64,000 nt of DNA. Source: CAKZML01 sp963823435 (lineage in GTDB: Bacteria > Pseudomonadota > Gammaproteobacteria > Steroidobacterales > BM003). Under the pieces are notes generated by a model that had not been told where the DNA came from, searched no databases, and was given only the letters and a program-made list of their open reading frames with translations. The stretch is from contig CAWGLN010000001.1 in the NCBI GenBank assembly GCA_963823435.1, forward strand, positions 1,488,001-1,552,000, given 5' to 3'. Position 1 is the first letter of the stretch. Each line of letters opens with the position of its first letter. Position numbers and translations under genes: made by a program. Shown piece by piece: positions 1-9,509 of the stretch.

Positions 1-1
1 T

Positions 2-556
<555 letters not shown>

Positions 557-575
557 AATTTCTCAATTTTTTGGT

Positions 576-613
576 GGAAGCAGGACCAGGTCGCGGGCCT
601 GCTTCCGTTTTTT
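576..613 (+). terminator. Rho-independent terminator after prs
   Basis: A perfect 9-bp stem (GGAAGCAGG at 576-584 with CCTGCTTCC at 598-606) is followed by G and seven T. It sits only 35 bases before rplY, so rplY is transcribed by readthrough or from a promoter inside or upstream of the hairpin. I see no convincing promoter in the gap. Confidence 0.75.
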
Positions 614-648
614 GACGACAACACTTTAGGACCTGAGGAGAACTCACA

Positions 649-1293
649 ATGTCCGATTTTATTTTGAGCGCGGAATTCCGCGACGACCTGGGGAAAGGTG
701 CGAGCCGCCGCCTGCGTCGTTGCGGTAAAGTACCGGCTATTCTGTATGGGGCGGAACGCCCCCCCCGTTGCCTGAGCGTGCAGCAAAAGGACCTGGTCCA
801 GATGCTGGAAAGCGAAGCGTTTTATTCGTCTGTGATCACGCTGAAGGTTGGCGATGACGAGCAGCCGGCGATTCTGAAAGCTCTGCACCGGCATCCCGCC
901 AAGCCGCAGATCCTGCATCTGGATCTTCAGCGTGTGCGCGATGACGTGGAAATTCGCATGAATGTTCCGCTGCATTTCCTGGGCGAAACCGTGGCTCCTG
1001 GCGTGAAGGCCGGCGGCACCGTCAGTCGTATCGAGAACGAACTGGAAATCGTGTGCTTGCCCAGGTTCCTGCCGGAGTATATCGACATCGATCTGAGCAA
1101 GGTCGAGCTGGACGAAGTGGTCAAGCTGTCCCAGGTCACGTTGCCTGAAGGCGTGGAGTTCGCGCATCCGCCCACCGAGGAGAACGATCCTGCCGTGGTC
1201 AGCATTCACAAGGTGCGGGTCCAGGTTGAGGTCGAGGATGAGGAAGAAGTCGCGGGAGAAGTCCCGGTTATTGCCGAGCCTGACGAAGACTAG
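649..1293 (+). CDS. rplY: 50S ribosomal protein L25 (Ctc/TL5 long form)
   Basis: Binds 5S rRNA in the large ribosomal subunit. The 214 residues show the N-terminal L25 domain (about 1-95, with R-R-L-R-R-C-G-K-V-P-A-I-L-Y-G near residues 20-35) and the C-terminal TL5/Ctc domain (about 100-190). An acidic tail rich in Glu and Asp follows. This is the long form, not the 94-residue E. coli form. The start is fixed by GAGGAG at 635-640, nine bases before ATG. It lies between prs and pth, the conserved order. Confidence 0.95.
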   Translation: MSDFILSAEFRDDLGKGASRRLRRCGKVPAILYGAERPPRCLSVQQKDLVQMLESEAFYSSVITLKVGDDEQPAILKALHRHPAKPQILHLDLQRVRDDVEIRMNVPLHFLGETVAPGVKAGGTVSRIENELEIVCLPRFLPEYIDIDLSKVELDEVVKLSQVTLPEGVEFAHPPTEENDPAVVSIHKVRVQVEVEDEEEVAGEVPVIAEPDED

Positions 1294-1310
1294 AGCGAGA
1301 CAGACGATGG

Positions 1311-1360
1311 ACGGGCCGTCGCCAAGGCGGCCCGTTCCATTTCGGGTCCGGCATTATAAT
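1311..1360 (+). promoter_or_regulatory. Hairpin plus possible -10 box between rplY and pth
   Basis: ACGGGCCG (1311-1318) pairs with CGGCCCGT (1328-1335) but no T-tract follows, so it is a weak terminator or attenuator. A consensus TATAAT lies at 1355-1360, 33 bases before pth. No good -35 box is visible at 16-18 bp spacing. This may be the pth promoter. Confidence 0.3.
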
Positions 1361-1392
1361 GGACCGAAACGGCGCCGGTTGGTGCCCCGAAT

Positions 1393-2034
1393 ATGGATCT
1401 TGGGATGTCGCATAAACCAATAAAGATGGTAGTGGGGCTGGGAAATCCCGGGGCTGAGCACGAGCAGGATCGACACAATGTGGGGTTCTGGTTCGTCGAC
1501 GAGCTAGCCCGTCGCCACAACGGTAACTTCAAGCCCGAACGCAAGTTTGATGGTGACTGTTGCCGCATATCCCTGGGGGCCAACGAACTGTGGCTGCACA
1601 AGCCCTCGACGTATATGAATCGAAGCGGTCTGGCAGTGACCAGGCTGGCAACCTATTACAAGATAGATCCGGAAGAAATCCTGGTGGTTCACGATGAACT
1701 GGACCTGGACGTTGGCGTGGCGAAAATAAAGCGTGGCGGCGGCCACGGCGGTCACAACGGATTACGCAGCGTGATTTCTCACATCGGTCAGGAGTTCTAT
1801 CGTCTGCGCCTGGGAATTGGCCATCCGGGCGACAAGAATGACGTGATTGACTTTGTATTGAGCCGACCCGGCCTGAAAGAGCGGGACATGCTGGAAAAGG
1901 CGATTTCCGACTCGGCCGATGTTATGCCGGTCTGGCTGGGTGAAGGCGATGAAAGGGCGATGCACCAGCTGCACAGCAGGGGTGTCGAAGCCCGGCCTCA
2001 TCGCAGAGACATCCAGGGCACACTGAAGGACTGA
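1393..2034 (+). CDS. pth: Peptidyl-tRNA hydrolase
   Basis: Cleaves peptidyl-tRNA released from stalled ribosomes so that tRNA can be reused. Family motifs are clear: VVGLGNPG near residue 14, the catalytic His in D-R-H-N-V-G-F-W, NRSG, HDELD, and the glycine/histidine-rich GGGHGGHNGLRS loop. The 213 residues exceed the usual 190-195 because of an N-terminal extension and a basic C-terminal tail. A second ATG at 1405 (MSHKPIKM) is an equally good start; neither has a strong ribosome-binding site. It ends four bases before ychF, so the two are probably cotranscribed. Confidence 0.95.
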   Translation: MDLGMSHKPIKMVVGLGNPGAEHEQDRHNVGFWFVDELARRHNGNFKPERKFDGDCCRISLGANELWLHKPSTYMNRSGLAVTRLATYYKIDPEEILVVHDELDLDVGVAKIKRGGGHGGHNGLRSVISHIGQEFYRLRLGIGHPGDKNDVIDFVLSRPGLKERDMLEKAISDSADVMPVWLGEGDERAMHQLHSRGVEARPHRRDIQGTLKD

Positions 2035-2038
2035 TTTC

Positions 2039-3130
2039 ATGGGATTCAAATGCGGCATCGTGGGCTTGCCTAATGTAGGTAAATCCACGCTTTTTAATGC
2101 ATTGACCTCTGCGGAAATTGCCGCGGAGAACTACCCGTTTTGTACCATCGATCCCAATGTGGGCGTGGTCCCGGTGCCGGATCCCCGTCTGGCCCTGATC
2201 GCCGACATTGTTAAACCACAGCGGATCCTGCCGACTACTATCGAGTTTGTAGACATCGCCGGGCTGGTTGCCGGAGCCTCCAAGGGTGAGGGCCTGGGCA
2301 ACAAATTCCTCGCCAATATTCGGGAAACCGATGCGATTGCCCACGTGGTGCGCTGCTTTGTGGATGACGATGTGGTGCACGTGGAAGGCAGGGTCGATCC
2401 GGTAGACGATGCCGAGGTGATAAATACCGAGCTTGCCCTGGCTGACCTGGAAACAGTGGGCCGCAACCTCGAGCGTGCGGTAAAGGCCTCAAAAGCGGGT
2501 GACAAGGAGGCGGTAGCAAAGCGCGACCTGTTCGCCCGGGTGGGTGATCACCTGGATGAGGGTAACCCCGTGCGTTCCATGGACTTGAGCGATCTGGATC
2601 GCGAACGTCTGCGTGAACTGCACCTGCTGACCGCCAAGCCCGTAATGTACGTAGCCAATGTGGCCGAAGACGGATTTGAGAACAATCCCTATCTGGATGC
2701 AGTGAAAGCGATGGCGGAGGCCGAAGGCGCCGTCGTGGTTGCGGTATGCGCCGCGATCGAGGCTGAAATCGCAAGCCTGGACAAGGCGGATCGCGCCGAA
2801 TTTATGGCCGAACTGGGTCTGTCGGAGCCCGGACTGGACCGTGTCGTGCGTGCCGGATATTCGCTGCTCGGCTTATTGACCTATTTTACGGCGGGAGAAA
2901 AAGAGGTACGGGCCTGGACCGTAGGCCGGGGGTCGACCGCCCCAGAGGCTGCCGGCGTGATTCATACCGATTTCCAGAAAGGGTTTATCAGGGCCGAGAC
3001 CATGGCCTACGAGGACTTCATCAAGCACAAGGGCGAGCAGGGCGTAAAGCTGGCCGGCAGATTGCGACTGGAGGGTAAGGAATACATCGTCAACGAGGGC
3101 GATATCCTGCATTTCCGCTTTAACGTGTAA
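2039..3130 (+). CDS. ychF: Redox-regulated ATPase YchF (Obg-family P-loop NTPase)
   Basis: Ribosome-associated ATPase linked to translation and the oxidative-stress response. The P-loop GLPNVGKST is at residues 8-16, followed by the switch region around NYPFCTIDPNVG and the G3-like VDIAGLVAGASKGEGLGN. The NVAE motif replaces NKxD and explains the ATP preference of the family. The C-terminal TGS domain ends H-F-R-F-N-V. Length 363 is standard. It starts four bases after pth. Confidence 0.96.
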   Translation: MGFKCGIVGLPNVGKSTLFNALTSAEIAAENYPFCTIDPNVGVVPVPDPRLALIADIVKPQRILPTTIEFVDIAGLVAGASKGEGLGNKFLANIRETDAIAHVVRCFVDDDVVHVEGRVDPVDDAEVINTELALADLETVGRNLERAVKASKAGDKEAVAKRDLFARVGDHLDEGNPVRSMDLSDLDRERLRELHLLTAKPVMYVANVAEDGFENNPYLDAVKAMAEAEGAVVVAVCAAIEAEIASLDKADRAEFMAELGLSEPGLDRVVRAGYSLLGLLTYFTAGEKEVRAWTVGRGSTAPEAAGVIHTDFQKGFIRAETMAYEDFIKHKGEQGVKLAGRLRLEGKEYIVNEGDILHFRFNV

Positions 3131-3254
3131 ACACGCGATGGTGGGTAGCCGGGAATTGCGGCGAATACCCCGCTTATCCGGGTCTGTCTTGACAGTGTGG
3201 GCCCCAGCGAAGACAATTCCGTCCCCGTCCCGGGCAGGGGGGCGAGCAAATAAT

Positions 3255-3331
3255 GGTGATGTAGCTCAGTTGGTTAGAGCGACGGACTCATAACCCGTAG
3301 GTCGGTGGTTCAACTCCACCCATCACCACCA
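3255..3331 (+). tRNA. tRNA-Met (CAU)
   Basis: A 77-nt cloverleaf: acceptor GGTGATG (3255-3261) pairs with CATCACC (3321-3327), the discriminator is A, and CCA is encoded (3329-3331). The D-arm GCTC...GAGC and T-arm GGTGG-TTCAACT-CCACC are intact. The anticodon CAT is at 3289-3291 in loop CTCATAA. The anticodon stem has one mismatch next to the loop. A tRNA-Met after ychF is a common gammaproteobacterial arrangement; a lysidine-modified tRNA-Ile2 (also CAT) cannot be excluded by eye. Confidence 0.93.
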
Positions 3332-3339
3332 ATACTTCG

Positions 3340-3363
3340 AAGAGCGCCTTGCGGCGCTCTTTT
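3340..3363 (+). terminator. Terminator of the tRNA gene
   Basis: AAGAGCGCC (3340-3348) pairs with GGCGCTCTT (3353-3361), followed by TTG. It lies nine bases after the tRNA CCA end. Confidence 0.75.
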
Positions 3364-3449
3364 GTTTCGGTGAGGATCTTTCAGAGCACGGCAACTTCGA
3401 TCAATCCGCGCTCACTGGATTGGCCTGGTTGAGGAAGGCGGGCGGATAG

Positions 3450-3462
3450 CCCATCACCACCA
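3450..3462 (+). repeat. Duplicate of the tRNA 3' tail (possible old att site)
   Basis: CCCATCACCACCA repeats the last 13 bases of the tRNA (3319-3331), 131 bp downstream. A second copy of the tRNA-type terminator follows. A direct repeat of a tRNA 3' end is what tRNA-targeting integrases leave at element borders. Loss of a second tRNA copy is an alternative. Confidence 0.55.
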
Positions 3463-3482
3463 CTTATTTTGTTTCTACATTG

Positions 3483-3509
3483 AAAGAGCGCCTCGCAGGC
3501 GCTCTTTTT
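3483..3509 (+). terminator. Second, paralogous terminator after the tRNA tail copy
   Basis: Perfect 10-bp stem (AAAGAGCGCC with GGCGCTCTTT), five-base loop and T5. The stem is nearly identical to the terminator at 3340-3363. Confidence 0.75.
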
Positions 3510-3515
3510 AATTTG

Positions 3516-3530
3516 GGGGACAGTAACCCT
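3516..3530 (+). repeat. GGGGACAGTAACCCT repeat unit
   Basis: The same 15-mer recurs at 28406-28420. Its reverse-complement-like form TTGCTGTCCCC occurs near 26125, 26156, 28503 and 28538. It is a short intergenic REP-like unit of this genome. Confidence 0.55.
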
Positions 3531-3616
3531 GATTAAAAAAGGAACCGGTTCCGTTGATGCTTGCTCCACTTACTGCTGTACGATACTTTCCACCGGCACG
3601 TTTGGGACTGAATGCG

Positions 3617-4250
3617 ATGCTTGATTATTCCGAATACCTCAAAATCTTTATCGGCCTGCTGGCTATCGTGAACCCGTTCGGGGCGATTCCGATGTTCATC
3701 AGCATGACCGCCGATGAGACCACCACTGCAACGGCGCACGACCACCAATCACGTGGCCATTGGCCTGATCAGCATCCTGCTGGTCGCTTTGTTTGCCGGA
3801 GACCTGCTATTGGGCTTTTTTGGTATTACCATCGACTCATTTCGTGTCGGTGGCGGTATCCTGGTCCTGTTGATGGCCATCTCCATGCTCCAGGCCAAGA
3901 CCAGCCCGATCAAGCAGACCGACGAGGAAGCGGACGAATCGATACAGAAGGAATCCGTTGCCATCGTGCCGCTGGCCATGCCCCTGCTGGCTGGGCCTGG
4001 CGCCATCAGCGCCGTCATCCTGGCAGCACACAAGGCTGATTCCGTGGTGGGCAGTCTTATCATCGCCGCGGGCATTGTTGTGCTCAGCCTGGTGGTATGG
4101 GTGGTGTTGCGTCTGTCGCCCTGGATTGCCAGCCACATGGGCGCCACCGGCATCAACATCATGACCCGCATCATGGGGCTGATGCTCACCGCCATCGCAG
4201 TGGAATTCATCGTCAGCGGTATCAAGGGCCTGTTCCCGATGCTGGCGTGA
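3617..4250 (+). CDS. MarC/YhgN-family inner-membrane protein, frameshifted
   Basis: Multi-pass inner-membrane protein of the MarC family, whose function is poorly defined. The first part reads MLDYSEYLKIFIGLLAIVNP, typical of MarC N-termini. Near 3720-3735 the frame moves by one base, and the rest (GLISILLVALFAGDLLLGF, then VPLAMPLLAGPGAISAVILA) is in the next frame to 4250. Removing one base gives one continuous protein of about 210 residues with six predicted membrane helices. An ATG at 3554 would add a non-homologous leader, so 3617 is preferred. The break is probably an assembly error. Confidence 0.8.
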
Positions 4251-4375
4251 GCGTGTGAATAGACGGGCCCGGTCGCTTTGCTGCCCCATGGATTCCGTTC
4301 ACGAGGGTCAGTTTCGAACCGAAGCAGAGGCAGAACGCGAGAATCAACAGGCGATGGCGGCGCCTTCTCCGGCGC

Positions 4376-4834
4376 CTAATCAGGATATCCGGCGATACAT
4401 TCCATCTCCACGCGCGCGTTGACCGCCAAACCACTGGCACCCAATGCGCTGCGTGCCGGGTAAGGGTGCGAGAAATGCTTTTTGTAGACTTCGTTAAAGA
4501 CGCCCCATTCAGCAATGTCGGCCAGGAACACGGTGCACTTGACCACATTCTCCATGGCGAGCCCGCGCCGAGCCAGTGCAGCCGCTATGTTCAACATCAT
4601 CTGTTCGGCTTCGGCCTGGATACCACCCGGCACCAGCTTGCCGTCCGTATCCTCACCAATCTGACCGGCAAGAAAAAGCAGATTGCCTACCCGTGCGGAT
4701 TCGGAATAGGGATAACCCATGCCCGCGAATGGCCCATCGTCATACCTGGCAATTTCTGCCGCATAGGTACCGGTGGAATTGGTAAACAGAAAGACTGCCA
4801 GGACGATGTAGATTGATACAGTCAGGCGGCTCAT
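4376..4834 (-). CDS. RidA/YjgF-family protein with signal peptide
   Basis: The RidA fold (trimeric; typically deaminates reactive enamine/imine intermediates) is seen from about residue 30. Key features are FLAGQIGEDTDGKLVPGGI, NVVKCTVFLADI and the conserved Arg in P-A-R-S-A-L-G, followed by ARVEMECIA near the end. Residues 1-26 (SIYIVLAVFLFTNSTGTYA) form a clear signal peptide. The protein therefore works outside the cytoplasm, unlike E. coli RidA. Length 152 equals signal plus normal domain. It is a single minus-strand gene converging with marC. The exact substrate cannot be told. Confidence 0.88.
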   Translation of the reverse strand: MSRLTVSIYIVLAVFLFTNSTGTYAAEIARYDDGPFAGMGYPYSESARVGNLLFLAGQIGEDTDGKLVPGGIQAEAEQMMLNIAAALARRGLAMENVVKCTVFLADIAEWGVFNEVYKKHFSHPYPARSALGASGLAVNARVEMECIAGYPD

Positions 4835-5358
4835 AGTGAAACTCCCGTAAGGACGATAGGCGCAACAGTAGCAGAGTTCAGGGGTGTAAACGGTCCGCGC
4901 GCCCGCTACCGGCCGCAGGCGGTCACTGCCCCTGGACCTTGATTAGCTCGTCCTGATGTCTGCTACCGACTGCGGTTTCATGATCGACGCGACACAATGG
5001 TTAACTCGCTCGCAAATGTCCGCTCTCATGCAATCAAGTACATCGTCAGCTTCCCAAATGGAGTCGCCGGATTGTCCACTGACCTGGCGTCTTGGATCGG
5101 GTCGCGGTGCATGCGAATTACAGGCTGTTGATCGAGCGGCATCGGCTGCCGGAGATGCCCCACTTTTTTACGCCATCGGTAATCGGAAGACCAGTCCGAC
5201 CAGGCCCGAATCACGGATCATCCAATCAGCAACATCTATTCCGGGCCCTATGGGGTCGCCGCGGATACGTTGGTATGATGCCTCCTCAGCCGGTTGTCGC
5301 GCGCGTACCGCAGCGGCGCGACGCCCGGAAATCCAACCCAGGCCGAGGCCTTACTCTG
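4835..5358. other. 524-bp region without a supported gene
   Basis: Short open frames exist on both strands but show no recognisable protein, start signal or codon pattern. TATGAT near 5275 could be a -10 box for the gene at 5359. Confidence 0.5.
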
Positions 5359-7762
5359 ATGGTTTGGACCCTGAGTAACAGACTGCTTTTTACAGCCATC
5401 TTCATCTCGGGCGCTTCCGCCCTGGTCTACCAGCTGATCTGGGTCCGGTTGCTGGGCCTCGTGTTCGGGGTCAGCAGTTTCGCCGTCGCCACGGTGGTCG
5501 CGGTATTCCTGCTGGGCCTTGGCCTGGGGAGCTATTTCTTCGGCCGGTGGTCGGAGCGAGCCCGTGACCCGCTGCGCATCTACCTGTACGTGGAACTGGG
5601 GATTGCCGCGACTTCGCTCATCGCCTACCTGGTGATCGAGGCCCTGCCGGTCTACCGCTATCTCTACGAGTACGCCTACAACAACCTCGGCTTCTACGGC
5701 CTTTCGGTCGCTCGGCTGCTGCTGTCGACGCTTGTGCTGCTGCCCCCGGTGTTCCTCATCGGCGGCACCATGCCGCTGCTCGCCAAGTACTTTGCTCCGC
5801 GACCCGGCCAACCTGGGCTCCAGCTTCAGCAGGCTCTACTACCTCAACACCCTCGGGGCCTGCGCCGGCGTCGCTGCTGACTGGCTTTGTGTTCGTACGG
5901 TACTTCGGCGTGATCGGCACGCTGATGATTGCCGTCGGCGGCAACCTGCTGGTCGCCCTGATCATCGCGCTGAGCAAGCGAGGCACAGGAGCCGCGCGTC
6001 CCGCGACAGGCGAGCAGGTCGCCTTACTCCTACATGCTGGTCTTCCTGTTTCTCACCGGCTTCATCAGCCTGGGTTACGAGATGCTGTGGGTGCGCATTC
6101 TCTCGACCTACGGGCTGTCGACCTCCCAGGCCTTCGCGCTCATCCTCGCGGGGTTCCTGCTGGGCTTCTCGGTCGGGGCGTGGGTCGTGGCGCGAAAGGT
6201 GGATCGCCGCCGGGATCTCGAGGCCTGGTTCAGCGCCGTGTCCATCGTCACGGCCTTCAGCGGCGCCGTCGTGCTCCTGTTGTTCCGGCAGTTCGAGGCC
6301 CTCACGATCCTGCTCGCGGACGCCACGCCGATGAGCCAGCTGACGCTCGGCATGGCCCTGGCATTCACCGTGTCTTTCATCCCGGCGGTGTTCATGGGAA
6401 TCCTGTTCCCGCTCGGTGTGCGCATCTACGCGCACGATATCGACCGGATCGGCGCCAAGGCCGGCAACACCTTTTTTTCGAACACTCTCGGCTGCGTGCT
6501 GGGCAGCCTGCTGACGGGATTCGTGCTGATCCCCTTCGTGGGGATGTGGAATACCACGCTGCTCCTCATCAACCTCAGCCTGCTGATTGCGGTGGCTTTC
6601 CTGCTGCGGGGCACGCCGCCCCGCCAGGGCGCAATGGTTCTCGCTGGTCGTCGTCGCGGCCGTCGCGAACCTGTTGGTGTTCACGGACAGCAAGACGTTC
6701 CACGCCGAACTGAAGGGCCGCGACCTGCGCACGGCGGCCGAGGGCTTCGACATCATCTACTATGCCGAGGGCCTGTCGGGGACCGTCACTGCCGTCGAAC
6801 GGGGCAACTATCGCGGGCTGTTCGTCGATGGCCAGAACGTCTCCGGAACGGATCCCGTGTTGCTCGCCGACTCGAAGATGCTCGCCCACGTGCCGCTGCT
6901 GCTGGCCGAGGAGCCGAAAGTTGCGCTGACGGTGGGCTACGGCACCGGAACCACTTCGGGGAGCATGCTGCTGTACGATGTCGAGGTCCACGCGGTCGAG
7001 ATCGAGGAGAAGATCATCGAGGCGGCGCCGCTGTTCAGCGAGGTCAACTACGCGTCCTATGCCGACCCTGATCTCGATATCGTGCTGGACGATGCCCGCA
7101 ACTACATCGCCACCACGGACGAAAAGTTCTCCGTCATCGTCACGGACGTGACCAACCTGAAGTACAAGCGCAATCCCTATCTTTACACCCGGGAATACTT
7201 CGAGATCATGCGGGACGCGCTGAGCGCGGATGGCGTTGCCGCCGCGTGGCTCCCGGTCGGCGGCCTGTCCTTCAACGACCTGCGCACGCTGATCGCCACG
7301 TTCGACAGTGTCTTCCCGCACACGACCGCTTGGTATTTCACTCAATTCCCGACCCATTTCATCATCCTGGTGGGCACGCCGGAGCCGACGCGGGTGAACC
7401 TGGCGGAGCTGAGAGAAAGAATGGCCAAGGTCGAGCGCGACCTGCGCAGCCTCAACGTCGACAATGTCTATGAGCTCGCCAGCATGCTGCTGCTGGGCGA
7501 GAGCGACATCGACTCGCTGGTGGACGGCGCGCCGATCCACACGGACAACCGCCCGATCCTCGAGTACTCCGACATGGACCTTTACAATGTCACGGACGTC
7601 GCGCCGAACCTCGGCCGGCTCATCGAGTTCCAGCAGGAGGACCTGCTCGCGTACTTCGTCGGGGACGAGCATCAGCTCGCCGAACTCGAGGAGCATTTCG
7701 ACCTGTATACCGGCTATTACCTCGACTACGTCCAATCATACGAGCAGCAACGCCGCAAATAG
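5359..7762 (+). pseudogene. Fused MFS transporter/spermidine-synthase-like protein, four frame breaks
   Basis: A membrane half of repeated helices (GASALVYQLIWVRLLGLVFG, later GFISLGYEMLWVRILSTYG) is followed by a spermidine-synthase-like Rossmann domain (ALTVGYGTGTTSGSMLLYDV, then VHAVEIEEKIIEAAPLF). The substrate is unknown for this family. The frame shifts by one extra base near 5803-5805 (CCC), 5871-5873, 6000-6002 (CCC) and 6627-6629 (GGG). Deleting those four bases gives one protein of about 800 residues ending Q-S-Y-E-Q-Q-R-R-K. All shifts are in the same direction, so assembly error is more likely than decay; I use the cautious pseudogene label. The region looks more GC-rich than its neighbours, a hint of transfer. 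ATG at 5359 is the first start matching the family. Confidence 0.78.
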
Positions 7763-8075
7763 GCGCCGGGGGCTGCGTCGGGCACGCCCGGTTGTCGCCT
7801 TCAGACCCGAAGCAGAAACTCTCAAGATTGTGTACTAGACTAATTCTAGTATATGGTTTAGACCCAATGCGGCCATGACGCCCATTTCGCTGCCGTTGAA
7901 TTACGACCTGTTTTTGGCAGCAGCTTAACGCAGCAGAATCGTTGCCTCGGTCTTTTGGATTGATCGTCCAGCCTGATCTTCATCGATGTTCATTCTATCC
8001 AGGGCTGAGAACGCACGAGATCAAACCGCACTCGTATTTCGGACTCACATACAATAATTAAAGAGGAAAACGAAA
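7763..8075. other. 313-bp intergenic region
   Basis: No gene is seen. It holds a small inverted repeat (ACTAGA-ctaat-TCTAGT near 7836) and, at the end, an AT-rich stretch with TACAAT about 20 bp before the next start, a likely -10 box. Confidence 0.4.
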
Positions 8076-8621
8076 ATGAACAAGATCCATATTACGAAAT
8101 TAATTCTGGCGCTGGCATTGCTTGCGACGGGATTTAGCACAGCTGCAGCCGATGACAGCACTGACAAACTAATCGCTCATGCGCGCGCTGCTGCACCGGC
8201 TGCAGTGGGTGCCGGAGCAACAGTGGTAATCAATGGTGAGGTCGTAGTTGAAGGGAGCAACGGATGGACCTGTATGCCTGACACGATGCCGGGTGACCGC
8301 GCCGCGATTTGTATAGATGCTGTCTGGGCGCAGATGATGGGAGCGCTGGGTACAAAGGCGCCCTTTGTTGCACCCAGTATCGGTATCTCATACATGTTGC
8401 TTGGCGAGCCCGCCGGTAGCGGCGTAAGCAACTCCGATCCGTATCACGAGGATCGTGTGCATGCACATGACTACGTCGAAACAGGCCCGCACCTGATGAT
8501 TATCGTGCCCAAGGAAATGCTCAAAGGCATTTCTGATGATCCATCGACAGGTGGTCCGTACGTCATGTGGAAAGACACTGATTACGCACACATCATGATA
8601 CCGGTGGGTTCGCTCGACTGA
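8076..8621 (+). CDS. Exported protein of unknown function
   Basis: 181 residues beginning with a classical signal peptide (LILALALLATGFSTAAA, cleavage near residue 25). The mature part is soluble and acidic, with motifs VVINGEVVVEGSNGWTCMPD, YMLLGEPAGSGVSNSDPYHE and a His-rich stretch (H-E-D-R-V-H-A-H-D-Y). A Cys pair (WTCMPD, AICIDA) could form a disulfide. I do not recognise the family. The start is supported by AGAGGAAA ten bases upstream. A GC-rich hairpin follows, so it is probably monocistronic. Confidence 0.75.
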   Translation: MNKIHITKLILALALLATGFSTAAADDSTDKLIAHARAAAPAAVGAGATVVINGEVVVEGSNGWTCMPDTMPGDRAAICIDAVWAQMMGALGTKAPFVAPSIGISYMLLGEPAGSGVSNSDPYHEDRVHAHDYVETGPHLMIIVPKEMLKGISDDPSTGGPYVMWKDTDYAHIMIPVGSLD

Positions 8622-8643
8622 TTCCCGCTATAACACACAGGAA

Positions 8644-8665
8644 GCCCCGCCTTTTTCGGCGGGGT
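8644..8665 (+). terminator. GC-rich hairpin after the exported unknown gene
   Basis: CCCCGCC (8645-8651) pairs with GGCGGGG (8658-8664). Only a short A/T stretch follows, so it is a moderate terminator candidate. Confidence 0.5.
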
Positions 8666-8921
8666 ATTCCATGTGCGAGTTTGGGCGTGAACGGCCATCC
8701 GCCAGATGGTGTTGAGAAACCCCGGTCGCTGATCACTCAATGAGATAATCGGCCCGCTATTGCCGGGGATGACGTATCGTTCCAAGACGGCCGGCACCGA
8801 CAGGCTGGGCGAATCCGCCCACACGTTACTTATCCAGACAGATTTGTGGAATGGCCACTTCCCTGACATAGTCCGGCCACGCGGATCACTTATTCTGGCG
8901 GTCTTTTACCAGGGGGCAGAT

Positions 8922-9431
8922 ATGAACTGGGAGGCAGTGGCGGCCATAGCCGAAGCAGTTGGCGCGATCGCGGTAGTAGTATCTCTGATATATGTCGCCC
9001 TTCAAATCCGCCAGAGCACCCAGCAGTTCGCCCGCGGCGTTGAGGCGAACCAATTGGCCGCGTTCGAACGCAATATCGAGTCGGGCAATCGTATTCGCGA
9101 GATATTGATTTTGAACCCGGATCTTGCGCAACTGTTCTTGAAAGGGTTTGCGAGCTACGAGGATCTTCAGCGGGCGGACAAATTCAGGTTCAGCATGCTG
9201 CTGCGGAACATTTTTTCCGGCATGCAGGGAGGATACATTCGCCAGCTTTCGGTGGACCACGATCCGCAGAAATTCGAGGGGAGTACGCGCGTACTCGATG
9301 AAATACTGATCCACCCGGGTGTGCGTGAGTGGCTGGAGCACAATGATCCTGACTGGCGACCGGAGTTTCGAGAACTGGTCGACCAACGTCTGGCGGCGAT
9401 CAAGCAGCGGCAAGCAGAGCCTCCGACCTGA
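8922..9431 (+). CDS. Small membrane-anchored protein of unknown function
   Basis: 169 residues. An N-terminal hydrophobic segment (AIAEAVGAIAVVVSLIYVAL, about residues 6-27) is followed by a charged, helical soluble domain (QIRQSTQQFARGVEANQLAA onward). Similar one-helix proteins are widespread in marine gammaproteobacteria but have no assigned role. ATG at 8922 follows AGGGGGCAG and is preferred to an in-frame start at 8760, which would add a leader without coding character. Confidence 0.65.
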   Translation: MNWEAVAAIAEAVGAIAVVVSLIYVALQIRQSTQQFARGVEANQLAAFERNIESGNRIREILILNPDLAQLFLKGFASYEDLQRADKFRFSMLLRNIFSGMQGGYIRQLSVDHDPQKFEGSTRVLDEILIHPGVREWLEHNDPDWRPEFRELVDQRLAAIKQRQAEPPT

Positions 9432-9509
9432 ACGCGGCGCCGTCTGTTTTCGATCCAGATCGGAAGTGCCTGAAGTAGCCTGATGCGTTAATTTCACGGG
9501 AGCCGAAAA

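Noticed and set aside
3332..3482. A second tRNA gene before the second terminator
   Set aside because: Only the last 13 bases match; no D-arm, anticodon arm or matching 5' acceptor strand is present.
5092..5358. N-terminal extension of the MFS/spermidine-synthase-like gene
   Set aside because: The extra 89 codons are hydrophilic and unlike the family; the first helix begins right after ATG 5359.
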